In this document: piece by piece, positions 20,017 through 30,151 of the stretch
How positions within the stretch are numbered: position 1 is the first letter of the stretch
Layout: the number at the start of each line of letters is the position of its first letter
Made by a program: the position numbers and the translations under genes
Assembly: GCA_030323305.1 (NCBI GenBank)
Contig: CP106741.1
Span: 997,001-1,061,000 of the forward strand
DNA from: Paenibacillus sp. CC-CFT747
GTDB lineage: Bacteria > Bacillota > Bacilli > Paenibacillales > NBRC-103111
Reading direction: 5' to 3'
DNA: 64,000 nt
The notes under the pieces: generated by a model
The model's database searches: none
Seen by the model: only the letters and a program-made list of their open reading frames with translations
What the model was told of the DNA's origin: nothing

Positions 20017-21376
20017 TCACAGGTCCAGCTCCTCCGCGGCCACCCGACGCTGTCCGCCCGGACGCTCCGGGGCCGACACGAATTCGGCGGCGGACTCACC
20101 GGCTGCGACCAGACGGCGGTTCAGACGTTCCCTCATGATCCGCACGACTTCGCGGTGCGAGCTCAAACCCACCAGGTTGGTCAGCTCGTACGGGTCCGCC
20201 TGCAGGTCGTACAGGCACTCATCCTCATAGCGGAGAGATCCTGGCTGCTTACCGGAATCCGGGGTCCGGTCTACTACCGAATACTTCCAGCGCTGCGTCC
20301 GCACCGCCCGTCCCACATGATCCTCACTGAATTGGACGAACACGTCGTCCGGGCGCCCGGGGTCCTTCCCTCCGCGCAGCAACGGCATCACGGAACGCCC
20401 CTGCATGATGGCCGGAACATCGATCCCCGCCGCGTCGAGCAGCGTCGGCGGGAGATCGATCAGCGACACCAGCTCGCGGACCTGACCGCCCCTTCGAAGC
20501 CCGGTCCGCAAACCGCGGTCGGGATGCGGATCGAGCTCTCGTGGGCCGAGCGCTTGTACTCCTTGTTGCGCGTTTTGAAATGGCAGCCGTGATCGGACGT
20601 GAACAGCACGATCGTGTTCCGGTCCAGCTTCAGGCTCTTCAGCGCGTCCAGCAGCCGGCCGAGCGCCTCGTCGATCCGCTTCACCATACCGTAGTAGCCG
20701 CCCAGGTGCTGGTGAGCCGTTCCGCTTAGCGACGCCAGATCCGGCGGGACCCAACCGCCCGTGAACAGTTCCCGGTAGCCGTCCGGCGGAGGGTAATCGT
20801 CCAAGTGGTTCTGGTGGTGCGGCTCCAGATAGGAGATGAACAGGAAGAACGGGTCTTCCTTGCGCTCGTCGATATAGCGGATCGCCGCGTCGGTCAAGGC
20901 GTCCACCCGGTAACCCGGAAGCTTGATCCTCCGACTGTCGTTGTTGTAGACGACCGTGTCATAAGCGTCCGAGCTTTTTCCAGCGAGTTGGCCGCCAGCC
21001 AGTATTCGTACCCTCCCCGCCTCGGCTCGCTTACCGGCTCCTCCGCAGCCAGATGCCATTTGCCGATGTAACCCGTCCGGTACCCGGCATCCCGGAATTC
21101 GTGAGCGAGCGTCCGCGAATTCGGCGGGAGCGGTATCTTGTTGCGGTAGCAGCCGGTCGTCGTCGGGTACAGACCAGTCTGCAGGGCCGAGCGAGCCGGA
21201 CCACACACCGGCTGGCAGGTGAACGAATGAGCCAGATGGGTGCCTCTTGCGGCCATCCGGTCGAAATTCGGCGTCAAGCCCATCGGATTGCCGTGCGCCC
21301 CCGTGGTGTCCCAGCGCTGCTGGTCGGTGAAGAAGACAATCACGTTGGGTTTGCCGTTACGTTTCGCCTGCGTCAT
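20017..21376 (-). CDS. Type I sulfatase 3 (S1 family), frame broken twice
   Basis: NVIVFFTDQQRWD (D18) and CGPARSALQTGLYP (C58) are the metal and formylglycine motifs, followed by YIGKWHL and FTSDHGCHFKTRN. It is closely related to sulfatase 5 at 28799 along its whole length, including the rare CGPAR form. Breaks are at the A-run 20975-20979 and the C-run 20489-20492; repair gives 453 residues. ATG 21376 overlaps the stop of the GH27 gene (ATGA), which points to translational coupling and a joint task on the same imported oligosaccharide. Confidence 0.87.
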
Positions 21377-22787
21377 GCGCGTTCCTCCTCCCTTGGCTGC
21401 GTCGGGAGGCCTTCCGCCATCCGGTAAGCGAGGAACAGCACCCCGTCCGGACCGATCTCCGCATCGAGCTGGAAACCGTCGTCGCTCCATGGCTCCTCGT
21501 GCGTCCATAAGCTGCCGAACGTGTACGCGGCCCCCGCCTCCAGGCCCAGCTCGCTCCGTGAGAGGCCAACCCGCCGTTCTTCCTCCGTCCGATTGAACAC
21601 TCCGATCCAACCGGCTCCCCGCTCGGACGCCGACGGCGTCATCCAGACGTCGATTCCATCCCGGCGGTGAACCAGACGGCCCATTACGCCGTTCTGGTTG
21701 CAGGCTAGCATCTCGCGGTTCGTGATCAGGTCGAAGGCTTCCTCATCCGAGGTAGGCAGGTCGCCGCCCATGAACAGCGGGGACGCGGCCAGCGCCCGGA
21801 CCGTAATAAACGTCCGTTTCTGGTTCCGGCTCAAGCCGCTCATCCGCTCATGTCCTTTGCCGCTCAGCTCAAGGTTGTCGTCGTCCGTTATGGCGGCACC
21901 CTGTTCGCGCGGGTTCCACAACATCAAGTGGCCAAAGGGAATCATGTCAAGATCGGGCCAGAAGCCCTCCACCCGGACGTCGTTATACGTCTCCCAGGCG
22001 GCGAACGCTTTGTCCAAGTCGTTCCGGTTGTCCCATATATCCGTCGTCGTCCGCAGCATATTTGCCTGCACGTACACAGGCATTCGCTCCTTGTTGGTCT
22101 GCCCTCCCGGCGACAGGCTGAGCGCCATATCACGCCCGCATTGAGCGATGGCCCCGGCGAGTGCCTCGATCTCCCTGGGGTAGCCGGTAATGTCGTCGGC
22201 TTTGATGAAATCCACGCCCCATTCGGCAAACTGATTGACCAGTGAGTTGTAGAACGCCTGGCCCCCGGATGGTCCATGTTCACGCCGTAATTGTAATGGC
22301 ACCAGACGCATGTGCTGGCCGTGTCTGCGATCTCGGCCGCCCGGTACGGCGTGCCGAAGACCGGCAGATCCAGCGCAACGGCCTTGCGCGGGATGCCCCG
22401 CATGAGATGAATGCCGAATCGGAACCCCAGCTCGTGGGCCCGGTCGATCAGCGGCCGCAGCCCATTCGGAAAATAACAGCGCGACGGCTGATACCGCCCA
22501 TATCCGTCGATATGCACGTCGGCCGCGTGCTTCACGACCGGATACCGCCTTCCCTCAGGGATGTCGTATTCCCCGAACCAGCCGTTATCCACGACGAAGT
22601 ACTCGTAGCCGAAGGGCTTCAGCCGGACCGCCATCGCCTCCAGATTCGCTGCAAGCGTCTCCGCGGAGGCCGCACAGCCGTATGCGTCGTAGCTGTTCCA
22701 GCCAAGAGGCGGCTTCGGCGTCAGCCGGTGGATGCTCTTCGCGGATTGAACTTGATCGGCGTTTTTCGCCTCTTGCTCGATAGTCAC
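21373..22787 (-). CDS. GH27 alpha-galactosidase-like glycoside hydrolase (frame broken once)
   Basis: A TIM-barrel enzyme of the GH27/GH36 clan. PPLGWNSYDAYGC at about residue 27 is the classic entry motif; YEYFVVDNGWFGEYD, FGIHLMRGIP, WGVDFIKADDITGYP (catalytic nucleophile Asp) and MALSLSPGG follow. LMLWNPREQGAAITDDDNLE resembles the C-terminal barrel strand region. A beta-sandwich cap ends the chain. No signal peptide, so intracellular. It probably removes alpha-galactose; GH27 also contains alpha-N-acetylgalactosaminidases. The break is at the C-run 22262-22266; repaired length is about 471 residues. GTG 22787 is preceded by GGAGGAGGG. Confidence 0.82.
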
Positions 22788-22809
22788 TTACCCTCCTCCC
22801 CTTCCCGCA

Positions 22810-23289
22810 TCATTTGCGCAGCGTGGCGATTAGCCGATTGTGCTTTAGCAGCAGATCGAAGGCATCGGTCGCCTTTTGTACCGCAATGTCGCTCTGCAGC
22901 AGCGTCTGCGTAAAGCAGCCCTCACCGCCGACGACGGCGAACGCCAGATCGGCGGCGGCGAACATCCGGGCGTCGTTAGCGCCATTGCCGACGACGACCG
23001 TTCCCTGAGGCGACAGGCCGCGCACGAACGCTTCCTTACGTTCTGCCTGATTGGCCGCTTCCGCAATCGTGAGCGTAACGGGCAAGTGCCCGCACTCGCG
23101 GCGAACGGTTCCATTCGTATCCGCCGTGATCACGAAGATCTCCAAATGGCGTGCCAGCGATTGAAGCCGCTCCCCGACATCGGGCAGCAGCTTCCCGTCC
23201 AGCGCGAAGGTGCCGTTGAAATCAAGCACAAGATGGTAGAGCTCCAGTTGTCCTCTTCCGGGTATCGTAACCGTCATCATATTCCGCAT
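22810..23289 (-). CDS. HAD-family phosphatase-like protein (soluble P-type ATPase group, COG4087-like)
   Basis: An intact 159-residue protein of the haloacid dehalogenase fold. VLDFNGTFA (D23) matches motif I of the group that looks like a free P-type ATPase phosphorylation domain; ITADTNG is motif II, and VVGNGANDARMF is motif III/IV. No cap domain is present. It lies between sulfatase 4 and GH27 inside the operon with short gaps, an unexpected place for this family. A role in phosphate or metabolite handling during glycan breakdown is only inferred. AAGGAG precedes ATG 23289; an ATG at 23280 is the alternative. Confidence 0.8.
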   Translation of the reverse strand: MRNMMTVTIPGRGQLELYHLVLDFNGTFALDGKLLPDVGERLQSLARHLEIFVITADTNGTVRRECGHLPVTLTIAEAANQAERKEAFVRGLSPQGTVVVGNGANDARMFAAADLAFAVVGGEGCFTQTLLQSDIAVQKATDAFDLLLKHNRLIATLRK

Positions 23290-23315
23290 CGTCTCCTTCT
23301 ACTTGATCGTTGCCG

Positions 23316-24834
23316 CTAAGCTCCCGCAATGCGCGGCATCCACAGCGGCTCCTTGCCCATCTCCGCCCAAACGAGCCGCTGCATCAGCTCCAGTTTCACT
23401 CCCTGGGACGCCGGGTCGTTCCACAAATTGCGGAACTCCCCGGGTCCTCCCGCAGATCGAACAGCTCGCCGTACGGGCGGTTGTAATACACGGTCAGCTT
23501 GTAGCGCTCCTCAACGTACGTCTTGGCGTACATCGCGGTCGGCTCCTGGCGGTTCTCGCAAATAATGTGATTTCGCACCCGCTCCGTATGGCCGGTCCAC
23601 ACCTCGCTTTGATCCATGCCGGCCATCTTTCGGGGCACGGGAATGCCGGCCAGCCGGAGGAAGGTCGGTGCCAGATCGACGAGCGACTGCAGCGCGTCCG
23701 TCCGGCGGCCGGCGGGCACATGTCCGGGATAGCGCACGAGGAACGGGAGCTTAAGCAGATCTTCGTAGTGAAACGGGCCCTTGGCCGTCAGTCCGTGCTG
23801 GCCGAATAGGTGGCCGTGGTCCGTTGTGAACACGACGATCGTATTGTCGGCCAAGCCGAGCTCCTCAAGCTTATCCAGAATCCGCCCGACGGACCGGTCC
23901 AGGAACGAGACCATCCCGTAATACGTCGCCATGTTGCGGCGAACCTGCTCCTCCGTCTGCGCGTGGGCCTGCAGACCCGGCGAGAAGAAGCCGCTTTCCT
24001 TGTAAGGCGAGAAATCCGGCTTCTCCTCCTGCGTCAGGGCGAAGTGAGGGGATTCGCCCCATGCTCGCCTTCGCGCGTACCGGGTGCCTTCAGGCTCGCC
24101 GGATCGTACATCGAGCACCAGGGCTCGGGCGCGAGATACTTCGGATGCGGATCGAAGAAACTCGACCAGAGGAAGAAGGGTTTCCCGTCGTCCTTGTACC
24201 GCTGCAGCGCCGCATTCGTGCGCTCCTCGATCCACGTGTTGTAATGCCAGCGTTCCGGAATGTCCCAGCGGTGACGGATCGCGGGATCCATCGTGCCGGT
24301 GGGCGGCAGGTAGTAGTCGCGCCAATGGGCGCAGCCATTCTCCTCAAGCCACAGCACATAGTGCTGGCCCACATGCGCTTCGTTCGTATGGTTACGGGTG
24401 AGCTCCACATGCTCAAACCCGTAAAAAGGCCCATGGAAGTCCCGCCAGAACGTCAAGTCCTGCAGGGTCGGATACGCCTCGATGGAGGGATATTCCTCCG
24501 TAGAAGCGAGCGGCTGGAAATGCGCTTTGCCGATCAGGGCGGTGCTGTAACCTTCGCTCTGCAGCCTATCCCCGAGCGTCGGCACTTCCTCCTGGAGTTT
24601 CGTGCCGAGCGACCAGGCGCCGTGCTGGCTCGGGTACAGGCCGGTCACGATCGAGGCGCGTGACGGGGTGCAGAGGGGATTCGGGCAGTAGGCCCGCGTG
24701 AAGACCGTTCCTTCGCGCACGATCCGGTCCAGATTCGGCGTGCGGATTTCGGGATTGAAGGCGCCGATCGTATTCCAGTGCTGCTGATCGCTTGTGATCA
24801 GCAGGATGTTAGGGCGATCTCCGGCTGTCGGCAT
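23316..24834 (-). CDS. Type I sulfatase 4 (S1 family), frame broken twice
   Basis: NILLITSDQQHWN (D16) and CTPSRASIVTGLYPSQHG (C55) are the metal and formylglycine motifs. GKAHFQP and FTTDHGHLFGQHGLTAKG complete the centre. The layout matches sulfatases acting on sulfated sugars, but the position of the removed sulfate is unknown. Breaks occur near 24055-24066 and at the C-run 23438-23441; repair gives 506 residues ending GA with TAG at 23316. ATG 24834 has a perfect AAAGGAGG. It follows the second permease by about 100 bases and precedes the HAD gene by 26. Confidence 0.86.
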
Positions 24835-24936
24835 CGGGAGCCCACCTCCTTTGGGTAAAGTTCGTTGCCTTGCTTCGACGGCTGTCGTATGCCCAGCCTG
24901 TTCTCGTACTTCCCAGATTCTAGTCGCCTCCCCAGG

Positions 24937-25800
24937 TCAGCCCTTCAGTGAACCGACCAAGACGCCTTTGACGAAATATTTCTGGGCGAACGGATAGACG
25001 AGCAGGATGGGAAGCGTGGTAACCATGACCGTAGCTGCTTTGATCGACTCCGGAGTGGTCAGCACGTCCTCCTTCATTAGGAGGTCGATGCCCTTCCCTT
25101 CAAGCGCAATGCGCCGCATCACGACCTGGAGCACCTGCTTGGACGCATCGGTGATGTAGATGATGCTGTCGAACCAGGCGTTCCAGTGCCAGACCGCCGT
25201 CCACAGCCCGAGGGTGGCGATGATCGGCATGGATACGGGCACCACGATGCGGAACAGAATGACGAAATCGTTGGCGCCGTCGATCTTCGCCGATTCCTCC
25301 ACCTCCTCGGGCAGCGACAGGAAGAAGTTGCGGGCGATGATCATTTGGAACGTATGAATGAGCTGGGGTAACAACAGCGCCCACACGGAGTTGATCATGC
25401 CGAGAGACTTGACGAGCAGATAATTCGGGATGAGCCCGCCGTGCACGAACATCGTGAACACGATGTACATCGTCCACAGATTGCGCTGGGGGTAGTACCG
25501 CTTCGACAAAACATAAGCCGTTAGAACCGTCACCGTCAGCGTCAACGCCGTTCCCACCGCTGTACGCAGCACCGACATCGTAAACCCGCTCCAGATACTC
25601 GCGTTGCCAAGGACGGTATGATAGTTCGCCCACGTGAATTTTGGCGGGATGATGTGGATCTGGGTGAACGAGATGTCCGACGGGCTTAAGGAAATCGACA
25701 GCAGATACAGGAACGGGTACAGCGTGGAGACGCATAGCGCCAGCAGCACCAGTGTATTCGCCGTATCGAAAACGAAGCCGGACCAGGACCGGGATTTCAT
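24937..25800 (-). CDS. CUT1 sugar ABC transporter permease (LplC/YtcP type)
   Basis: Intact, 287 residues, six predicted membrane helices. EEVEESAKIDGANDFVILF is the EAA loop that contacts the ATPase. The C-terminus YPFAQKYFVKGVLVGSLKG is typical of LplC/YtcP permeases, which import oligosaccharides from pectin, host glycans or similar polymers with a lipoprotein and an LplB-type partner. No ATPase gene is in the window; Paenibacilli usually share one MsmX-like ATPase. It starts 12 bases after the partner permease. Confidence 0.92.
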   Translation of the reverse strand: MKSRSWSGFVFDTANTLVLLALCVSTLYPFLYLLSISLSPSDISFTQIHIIPPKFTWANYHTVLGNASIWSGFTMSVLRTAVGTALTLTVTVLTAYVLSKRYYPQRNLWTMYIVFTMFVHGGLIPNYLLVKSLGMINSVWALLLPQLIHTFQMIIARNFFLSLPEEVEESAKIDGANDFVILFRIVVPVSMPIIATLGLWTAVWHWNAWFDSIIYITDASKQVLQVVMRRIALEGKGIDLLMKEDVLTTPESIKAATVMVTTLPILLVYPFAQKYFVKGVLVGSLKG

Positions 25801-25812
25801 GGGCTTTTCCTC

Positions 25813-26777
25813 CTACCACAAACCGTATTCGTTGATTCGTTTCGCGATCGCGTTGGCAGACAACACGAGAACGAGCGCAAGCACGTTTTTGAACAGCCCT
25901 ACCGCTGTCGCGAAGCTGTATTCCATCTGGACGAGGCCGCTGCGGTACGTGTACGTGCTGATTACGTCGCCTACGCTGTAAACGGAAGGATTGTACAGGT
26001 TGAACACCTGGTCGAAATCATCGTTGACCAGCTTGCCAACGGCGAAGATGAGCATGATTGTGATGACGGGAATAAGCGAAGGCAGCGTAATGTAACGCAT
26101 CCGGTGATAGCGGTTCGCGCCGTCCACCCTAGCCGCGTCGTGAAGCTCAGGCGAGACGCCGGTCAGCGCCGCAAGATAGACGATCGTGCCCCAGCCAAGG
26201 TCCTTCCAGATGTCCGAGGTGACCAGCACGGAACGGAACCAGTTGACATCCGCGAGGAAATAAATCGGCTTCATGCCTAACGCCTGCAGGATGATGTTGA
26301 CCGGACCGGTGGAGGGGAGAGGAACTCCATCAGAATGCCGGACAGAATGACCCAGGACAGAAAGTGGGGTAAATACGAAACCGTTTGCACGAACCGTTTG
26401 AAGAACGCGGTCCGCACCTCGTTCAGCAGAATCGCCAGCACGATCGGAGCGGGGAAGCCGAAGATCAGCTTGAGGCCGTTGATGACGATGGTGTTCCGAA
26501 ACACCTCCCAGAAACTGTCCCTAGACAGCAAGAGCCGGAAGTGCTCCAGTCCCACCCAGCGGCTCCCCCATATGCCTGCCGAGAACGAATAATCCTTGAA
26601 CGCGATGATTACACCATAGATGGGCACATAATGAAACACAAAATAATACACGATTCCTGGAAGAAGCATCAGGGTCAAATTCCGGTACTTCCAGTAGCTG
26701 CGCAGCGTGCCCGTTCGTCGGTACGGAGCGTGCGCCGTTTTGGTACTTGTGCGTGTAATCCTAGTGCGTGCGATCAT
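25813..26777 (-). CDS. CUT1 sugar ABC transporter permease (LplB type), frame broken once
   Basis: Partner of the LplC-type permease. NLTLMLLPGIVYYFVFHYVP is the first membrane helix and YGVIIAFKDYSFSAGIWGSR with WVGLEHF is the LplB signature. HDAARVDGANRYHRMRYITL is the EAA loop. The break is near the G-run 26314-26317; repair gives about 321 residues. ATG 26777 opens the minus-strand operon, with the binding lipoprotein divergently encoded at 26999. The 221 bases between should hold promoters for both. Confidence 0.9.
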
Positions 26778-26998
26778 GCCTTTCCTCCTTCACCTGTCGC
26801 TAGACTTCCGTGAAGCCAAATCCATGCCTCAAGACTATCCCTCTACCTGTTCTCTCTCAATAAGAAGAATCGCCTAAACTATAAATATGGAACAAAAACG
26901 CCGGAAACCGCCTTTTTTTATACGATGCGACAACATTGTTATTGTGGGCGCTCCACCTCCCTTATAGAGTGAAAGTAGTAAACAAAGGGAGGTTGACT

Positions 26999-28636
26999 AT
27001 GAAAAAGGCCGTTTTCCAGCCGCTGGCCGTCCTGGCCGCCGCGGGGCTGTGTGCAGCCGTCGTCGGATGCTCCGGCGGGGGCTCGAGCGCAAGCACGACC
27101 ACACCCGCCGCTTCCGATCCGGACAAATCCAAGCCGGATGACTCGAAGAAGTATCACATCGACTGGACCGCTTACCAGCTCGCGCCGACCGACAAAGATG
27201 CTCCGATGGTGAAGTACTGGAACGAAAAGTTCAACGTAGACCTGAACGTATGGAATATCGAGGCACGCAATTACGAGGAAGTCATCTCCCTCAAGCTTGC
27301 TTCCGGTGAAGTTCCTGACGTTATTCGCGTGGAGAGCCACGCGAGCTTCAAGAAATATGCCGACCAGAACATCCTGGCCGCCATCCCTGAGGACATGATC
27401 AAGACGTATGCGCCGAATCTGTACAAGGAATACATCGACGCCGATCCCGATCACCAGTTCAACTACGGCAAGGTGAACGGTAAAATCTACGGCTTCAACA
27501 GCCTGAATATCCGCGGCCGGTACCGCGATCCCATCGTCGTCCGCGGCGATTGGCTGAAGAAGGTCGGCATCACAAAGCCGCCCGAGACGCTGCAGGAATT
27601 CGAGACGATGATCTACAAGTTCGCGAACGAGGACCCCGACGGCAACGGGAAGAAGGACACCTACGGGCTGTCTGACTCCGGGCTGTTCCCGGTCTATGGC
27701 GCCTTCGGCTATGTGCCGGTCACGACGGTCGACCGTTCCGCCCAGCGGGACAACTGGCAGGTGCGCGACGGCAAGCTGGTAAACGCCGCTGTCCAACCCG
27801 AAATGAAGGACGCGCTGAAGATGATCAGTAAATGGTACAAAGACGGCGTCCTCGATCCGGAATTCGTGACCGGCGAGAACAAGGGCGGGGCTGTCAACCT
27901 AACGCAATCCTTTGCTTCAGGCCGAATCGGCGTAACGACGCAGGGAGCGTTCATCCAGTGGAACCCCTCTTTCCCCGGCCGGGGCACAGAGGGCAAGAAC
28001 CGGGCCGAACTGCGCAAGCTGAACGCGCCCGCCGCCGATGCGCTCGTCCTGCTTCAACCGCCCAAAGGAACGAGCGGCAAGGGCGTCATGACCCAGCAGC
28101 AGACGGTGCTCGGCTCCTACGTCGCATTCGGCAAGCAGTTGGAGAAGGAACCCGACAAGATGGCCAAGATCCTGCAGATGATCGATTACATGTGCTTCTC
28201 GACCTATGAGCATTACGCGGACGGCTTGTACGGAGTGGGGAACTGGGAGGTTGATGCGAAGACCGGGCTCGTCACCGCGCTCGGCAAATTCAAGGACGCA
28301 GCGGAAGCGGCCAAAATCGGAGCGCATTCGGTGTCCAACGTTCTGAACTCGCTCAAGTTCAAGGAGAAGGATTTCGAACCATACCAGGACTGGCTGAAGG
28401 AAACGAAGCTTACGGAGAATGGCTCGGCGAACAAGCTGGAAACCGCGCTGCCTTCCGAATCCAAGTACAATGCGGAGCTGTCCAAGCTGCGCGACGAAAC
28501 CTACATCTCCATCATTACCGGCGACAAGCCGATCGACTACTTCGACGAATTTGTGCAGAAATGGCGCAAAGCCGGAGGAGATACGCTTGAGAAGGAAGCG
28601 AACGACTGGTACCAGGCGAACAAGAAGAAAAAGTAG
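26999..28636 (+). CDS. Extracellular sugar-binding lipoprotein of a CUT1 ABC importer (LipO-like)
   Basis: Intact, 545 residues. The signal peptide ends in a lipobox (AAVVGC, C about 22) followed by a Ser/Thr/Gly-rich tether. The mature part is a type 1 solute-binding protein: VISLKLASGEVPDVIRV, IRGRYRDPIVVRGDWLKKVG, EDPDGNGKKDTYGLSD and a C-terminal FDEFVQKWRKAGGD. It binds oligosaccharide outside the cell and delivers it to the divergently encoded permeases. AGGGAGG stands eight bases before ATG 26999. A strong terminator follows. Confidence 0.92.
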   Translation: MKKAVFQPLAVLAAAGLCAAVVGCSGGGSSASTTTPAASDPDKSKPDDSKKYHIDWTAYQLAPTDKDAPMVKYWNEKFNVDLNVWNIEARNYEEVISLKLASGEVPDVIRVESHASFKKYADQNILAAIPEDMIKTYAPNLYKEYIDADPDHQFNYGKVNGKIYGFNSLNIRGRYRDPIVVRGDWLKKVGITKPPETLQEFETMIYKFANEDPDGNGKKDTYGLSDSGLFPVYGAFGYVPVTTVDRSAQRDNWQVRDGKLVNAAVQPEMKDALKMISKWYKDGVLDPEFVTGENKGGAVNLTQSFASGRIGVTTQGAFIQWNPSFPGRGTEGKNRAELRKLNAPAADALVLLQPPKGTSGKGVMTQQQTVLGSYVAFGKQLEKEPDKMAKILQMIDYMCFSTYEHYADGLYGVGNWEVDAKTGLVTALGKFKDAAEAAKIGAHSVSNVLNSLKFKEKDFEPYQDWLKETKLTENGSANKLETALPSESKYNAELSKLRDETYISIITGDKPIDYFDEFVQKWRKAGGDTLEKEANDWYQANKKKK

Positions 28637-28650
28637 TCCGAACCACGCGA

Positions 28651-28697
28651 GAAAGAGCCTTGCCCGAGCCAGTGGCTCTGGGGCAAGGCTCTTTCTC
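28651..28697 (+). terminator. Rho-independent terminator of the binding-lipoprotein gene
   Basis: GAAAGAGCCTTGCCC (28651-28665) pairs perfectly with GGGCAAGGCTCTTTC (28681-28695), a 15-bp stem. It lies 15 bases after the stop codon. Confidence 0.88.
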
Positions 28698-28716
28698 TGT
28701 CTGCCGCTACTGAATT

Positions 28717-28800
28717 ATTGGTGAGTGTTGTTCTGCTTTCCTATTGATTTCGTGCGCATACAGAGGCTTACTCGCCAACAAAGTTATCGAGTAAGGCACT
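28717..28800 (+). repeat. Dispersed 90-base inverted-end repeat, copy B
   Basis: It shares GTGAGTGTTGTTCTGCTTTC, GCGCATACAGAGGCTT and CTCGCCAACAAAGTTATCGA with the other copies and ends AGTAAGGCACT. The left end has lost the inverted match. Its right end overlaps the TAG stop of sulfatase 5 (28799-28801), so insertion may have reset that gene's 3' end. Confidence 0.75.
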
Positions 28801-30151
28801 ACATGAGCGCTTCCTCGGGCCGGACCCGGCGCTGTCCCGAACGGACGGGAGGCACCGGGTCGATCAGCGGAGCCGCCTCCCCCGCTTCGGCCATCCGCCT
28901 CAGCAGCCGTTCGCGGAGAGCGTCGCTCACCTCGCGGTGAGACTCCAGGCCAATCAGATTCGTCAGCTCATACGGATCGCTCTGCAGGTCGTATAGGAAC
29001 TCTTCGACGTAGCGGTCCGAACCGGCGTCGTTCTCAGGATGCTTGCCCGGCGCGTCCACGCCATACTTCCACCGTTTGGTGCGCACCGCTCTTCCGACTT
29101 GGGTTGTACTGATCTGAATGAATACCTCCTCCGGCCATTCGGCCGTTTCCCGGCGCAGCAGAGGAAGCAGCGAACGACCCTGCATCCGTTCCGGCACCTC
29201 GAGGCCGGCCGCTTCGAGCAGCGTCGGCGGCAGGTCGATTAAGCTGACGGGTTCCGCGATGCGCCCTCCCCGGTCAAAGCCGGGTCCAGCGAACGCCATC
29301 GGCACGCGGACAGAGCTCTCGTGGCACGATTGCTTGTACAGATGGTTCCGCGTCTTGAAGTGGCAGCCGTGGTCGGATGTGAACAGCACGATCGTATGGT
29401 CGAGTAGATCCAGGCTCTTCAACGCGTCGAGCAGCCGTCCGAAGCATTCGTCCAGCCGTTTCACCATCCCCCAATAGCCGCCGAGCTGCTGCGGTGCCGA
29501 TCCTTTGAGCGCCGCGAGATCGGGAGGGGTCCAGCGGGACGTGTAGGGCTCGCGGTAGCCGTCCGGCGGAGAGAAGTCATCCAGCCGGTTCTGCTGATGC
29601 GGCTCCAGGTACGATACGAACAGGAAGAAAGGCTCCTCCTGGTGGCGGTCTATGTACCGAATCGCCGCGTCCGTATAGGCGTCGGGACGGTAGCCCGGCA
29701 GCGCGATCTTGCGGTTGTCGTTGTCATGCAGCACGGCTTCGTAAGGCTCCGAGGTTATCTCCGGGACATTGGCGGCCAGCCAGTACTCGTAGCCGCCCCT
29801 CTGCTCAGCCGGCACGGGATTCGCTGAAGCGAGGTGCCATTTGCCGATATACCCTGTCCGGTATCCGGCGTCGCGGAATTCGTGAGCTAGCGTCCGGGCA
29901 TCCGCGGGCAGGGGGCTCGTATTGCGGTGGCAGCCCGTGCGGGTCGGGTACATGCCGGTCTGGAAGGCCGACCGGGCGGGACCGCAGATGGGCTGGCACG
30001 TGATCCCGGCCTCGAGGAGCGTTCCGCGACCTGCGAAGCGGTCGAAATGCGGGGTCAAGCCGAGCGGATTGCCATAGGCCCCCATGCTGTCCCAGCGCTG
30101 CTGGTCGGTAAAGAATACGACGATGTTCGGACGTCGGTTCCTGTTGCGCAT
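28799..30151 (-). CDS. Type I sulfatase 5 (S1 family)
   Basis: Intact, 450 residues. NIVVFFTDQQRWD (D16), CGPARSAFQTGMYP (C56), YIGKWHLAS and FTSDHGCHFKTRN are the sulfatase motifs. It aligns with sulfatase 3 along the full chain, with the same RRGGYEYWLAAN, PLPGYRPDAYTDAAIRYID-like and YDLQSDPYELTNLIGL blocks, so the two are paralogues that may act on neighbouring sulfate positions. No signal peptide. ATG 30151 has GAGGTGG upstream. It is monocistronic and convergent with the binding lipoprotein gene. Confidence 0.9.
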   Translation of the reverse strand: MRNRNRRPNIVVFFTDQQRWDSMGAYGNPLGLTPHFDRFAGRGTLLEAGITCQPICGPARSAFQTGMYPTRTGCHRNTSPLPADARTLAHEFRDAGYRTGYIGKWHLASANPVPAEQRGGYEYWLAANVPEITSEPYEAVLHDNDNRKIALPGYRPDAYTDAAIRYIDRHQEEPFFLFVSYLEPHQQNRLDDFSPPDGYREPYTSRWTPPDLAALKGSAPQQLGGYWGMVKRLDECFGRLLDALKSLDLLDHTIVLFTSDHGCHFKTRNHLYKQSCHESSVRVPMAFAGPGFDRGGRIAEPVSLIDLPPTLLEAAGLEVPERMQGRSLLPLLRRETAEWPEEVFIQISTTQVGRAVRTKRWKYGVDAPGKHPENDAGSDRYVEEFLYDLQSDPYELTNLIGLESHREVSDALRERLLRRMAEAGEAAPLIDPVPPVRSGQRRVRPEEALM

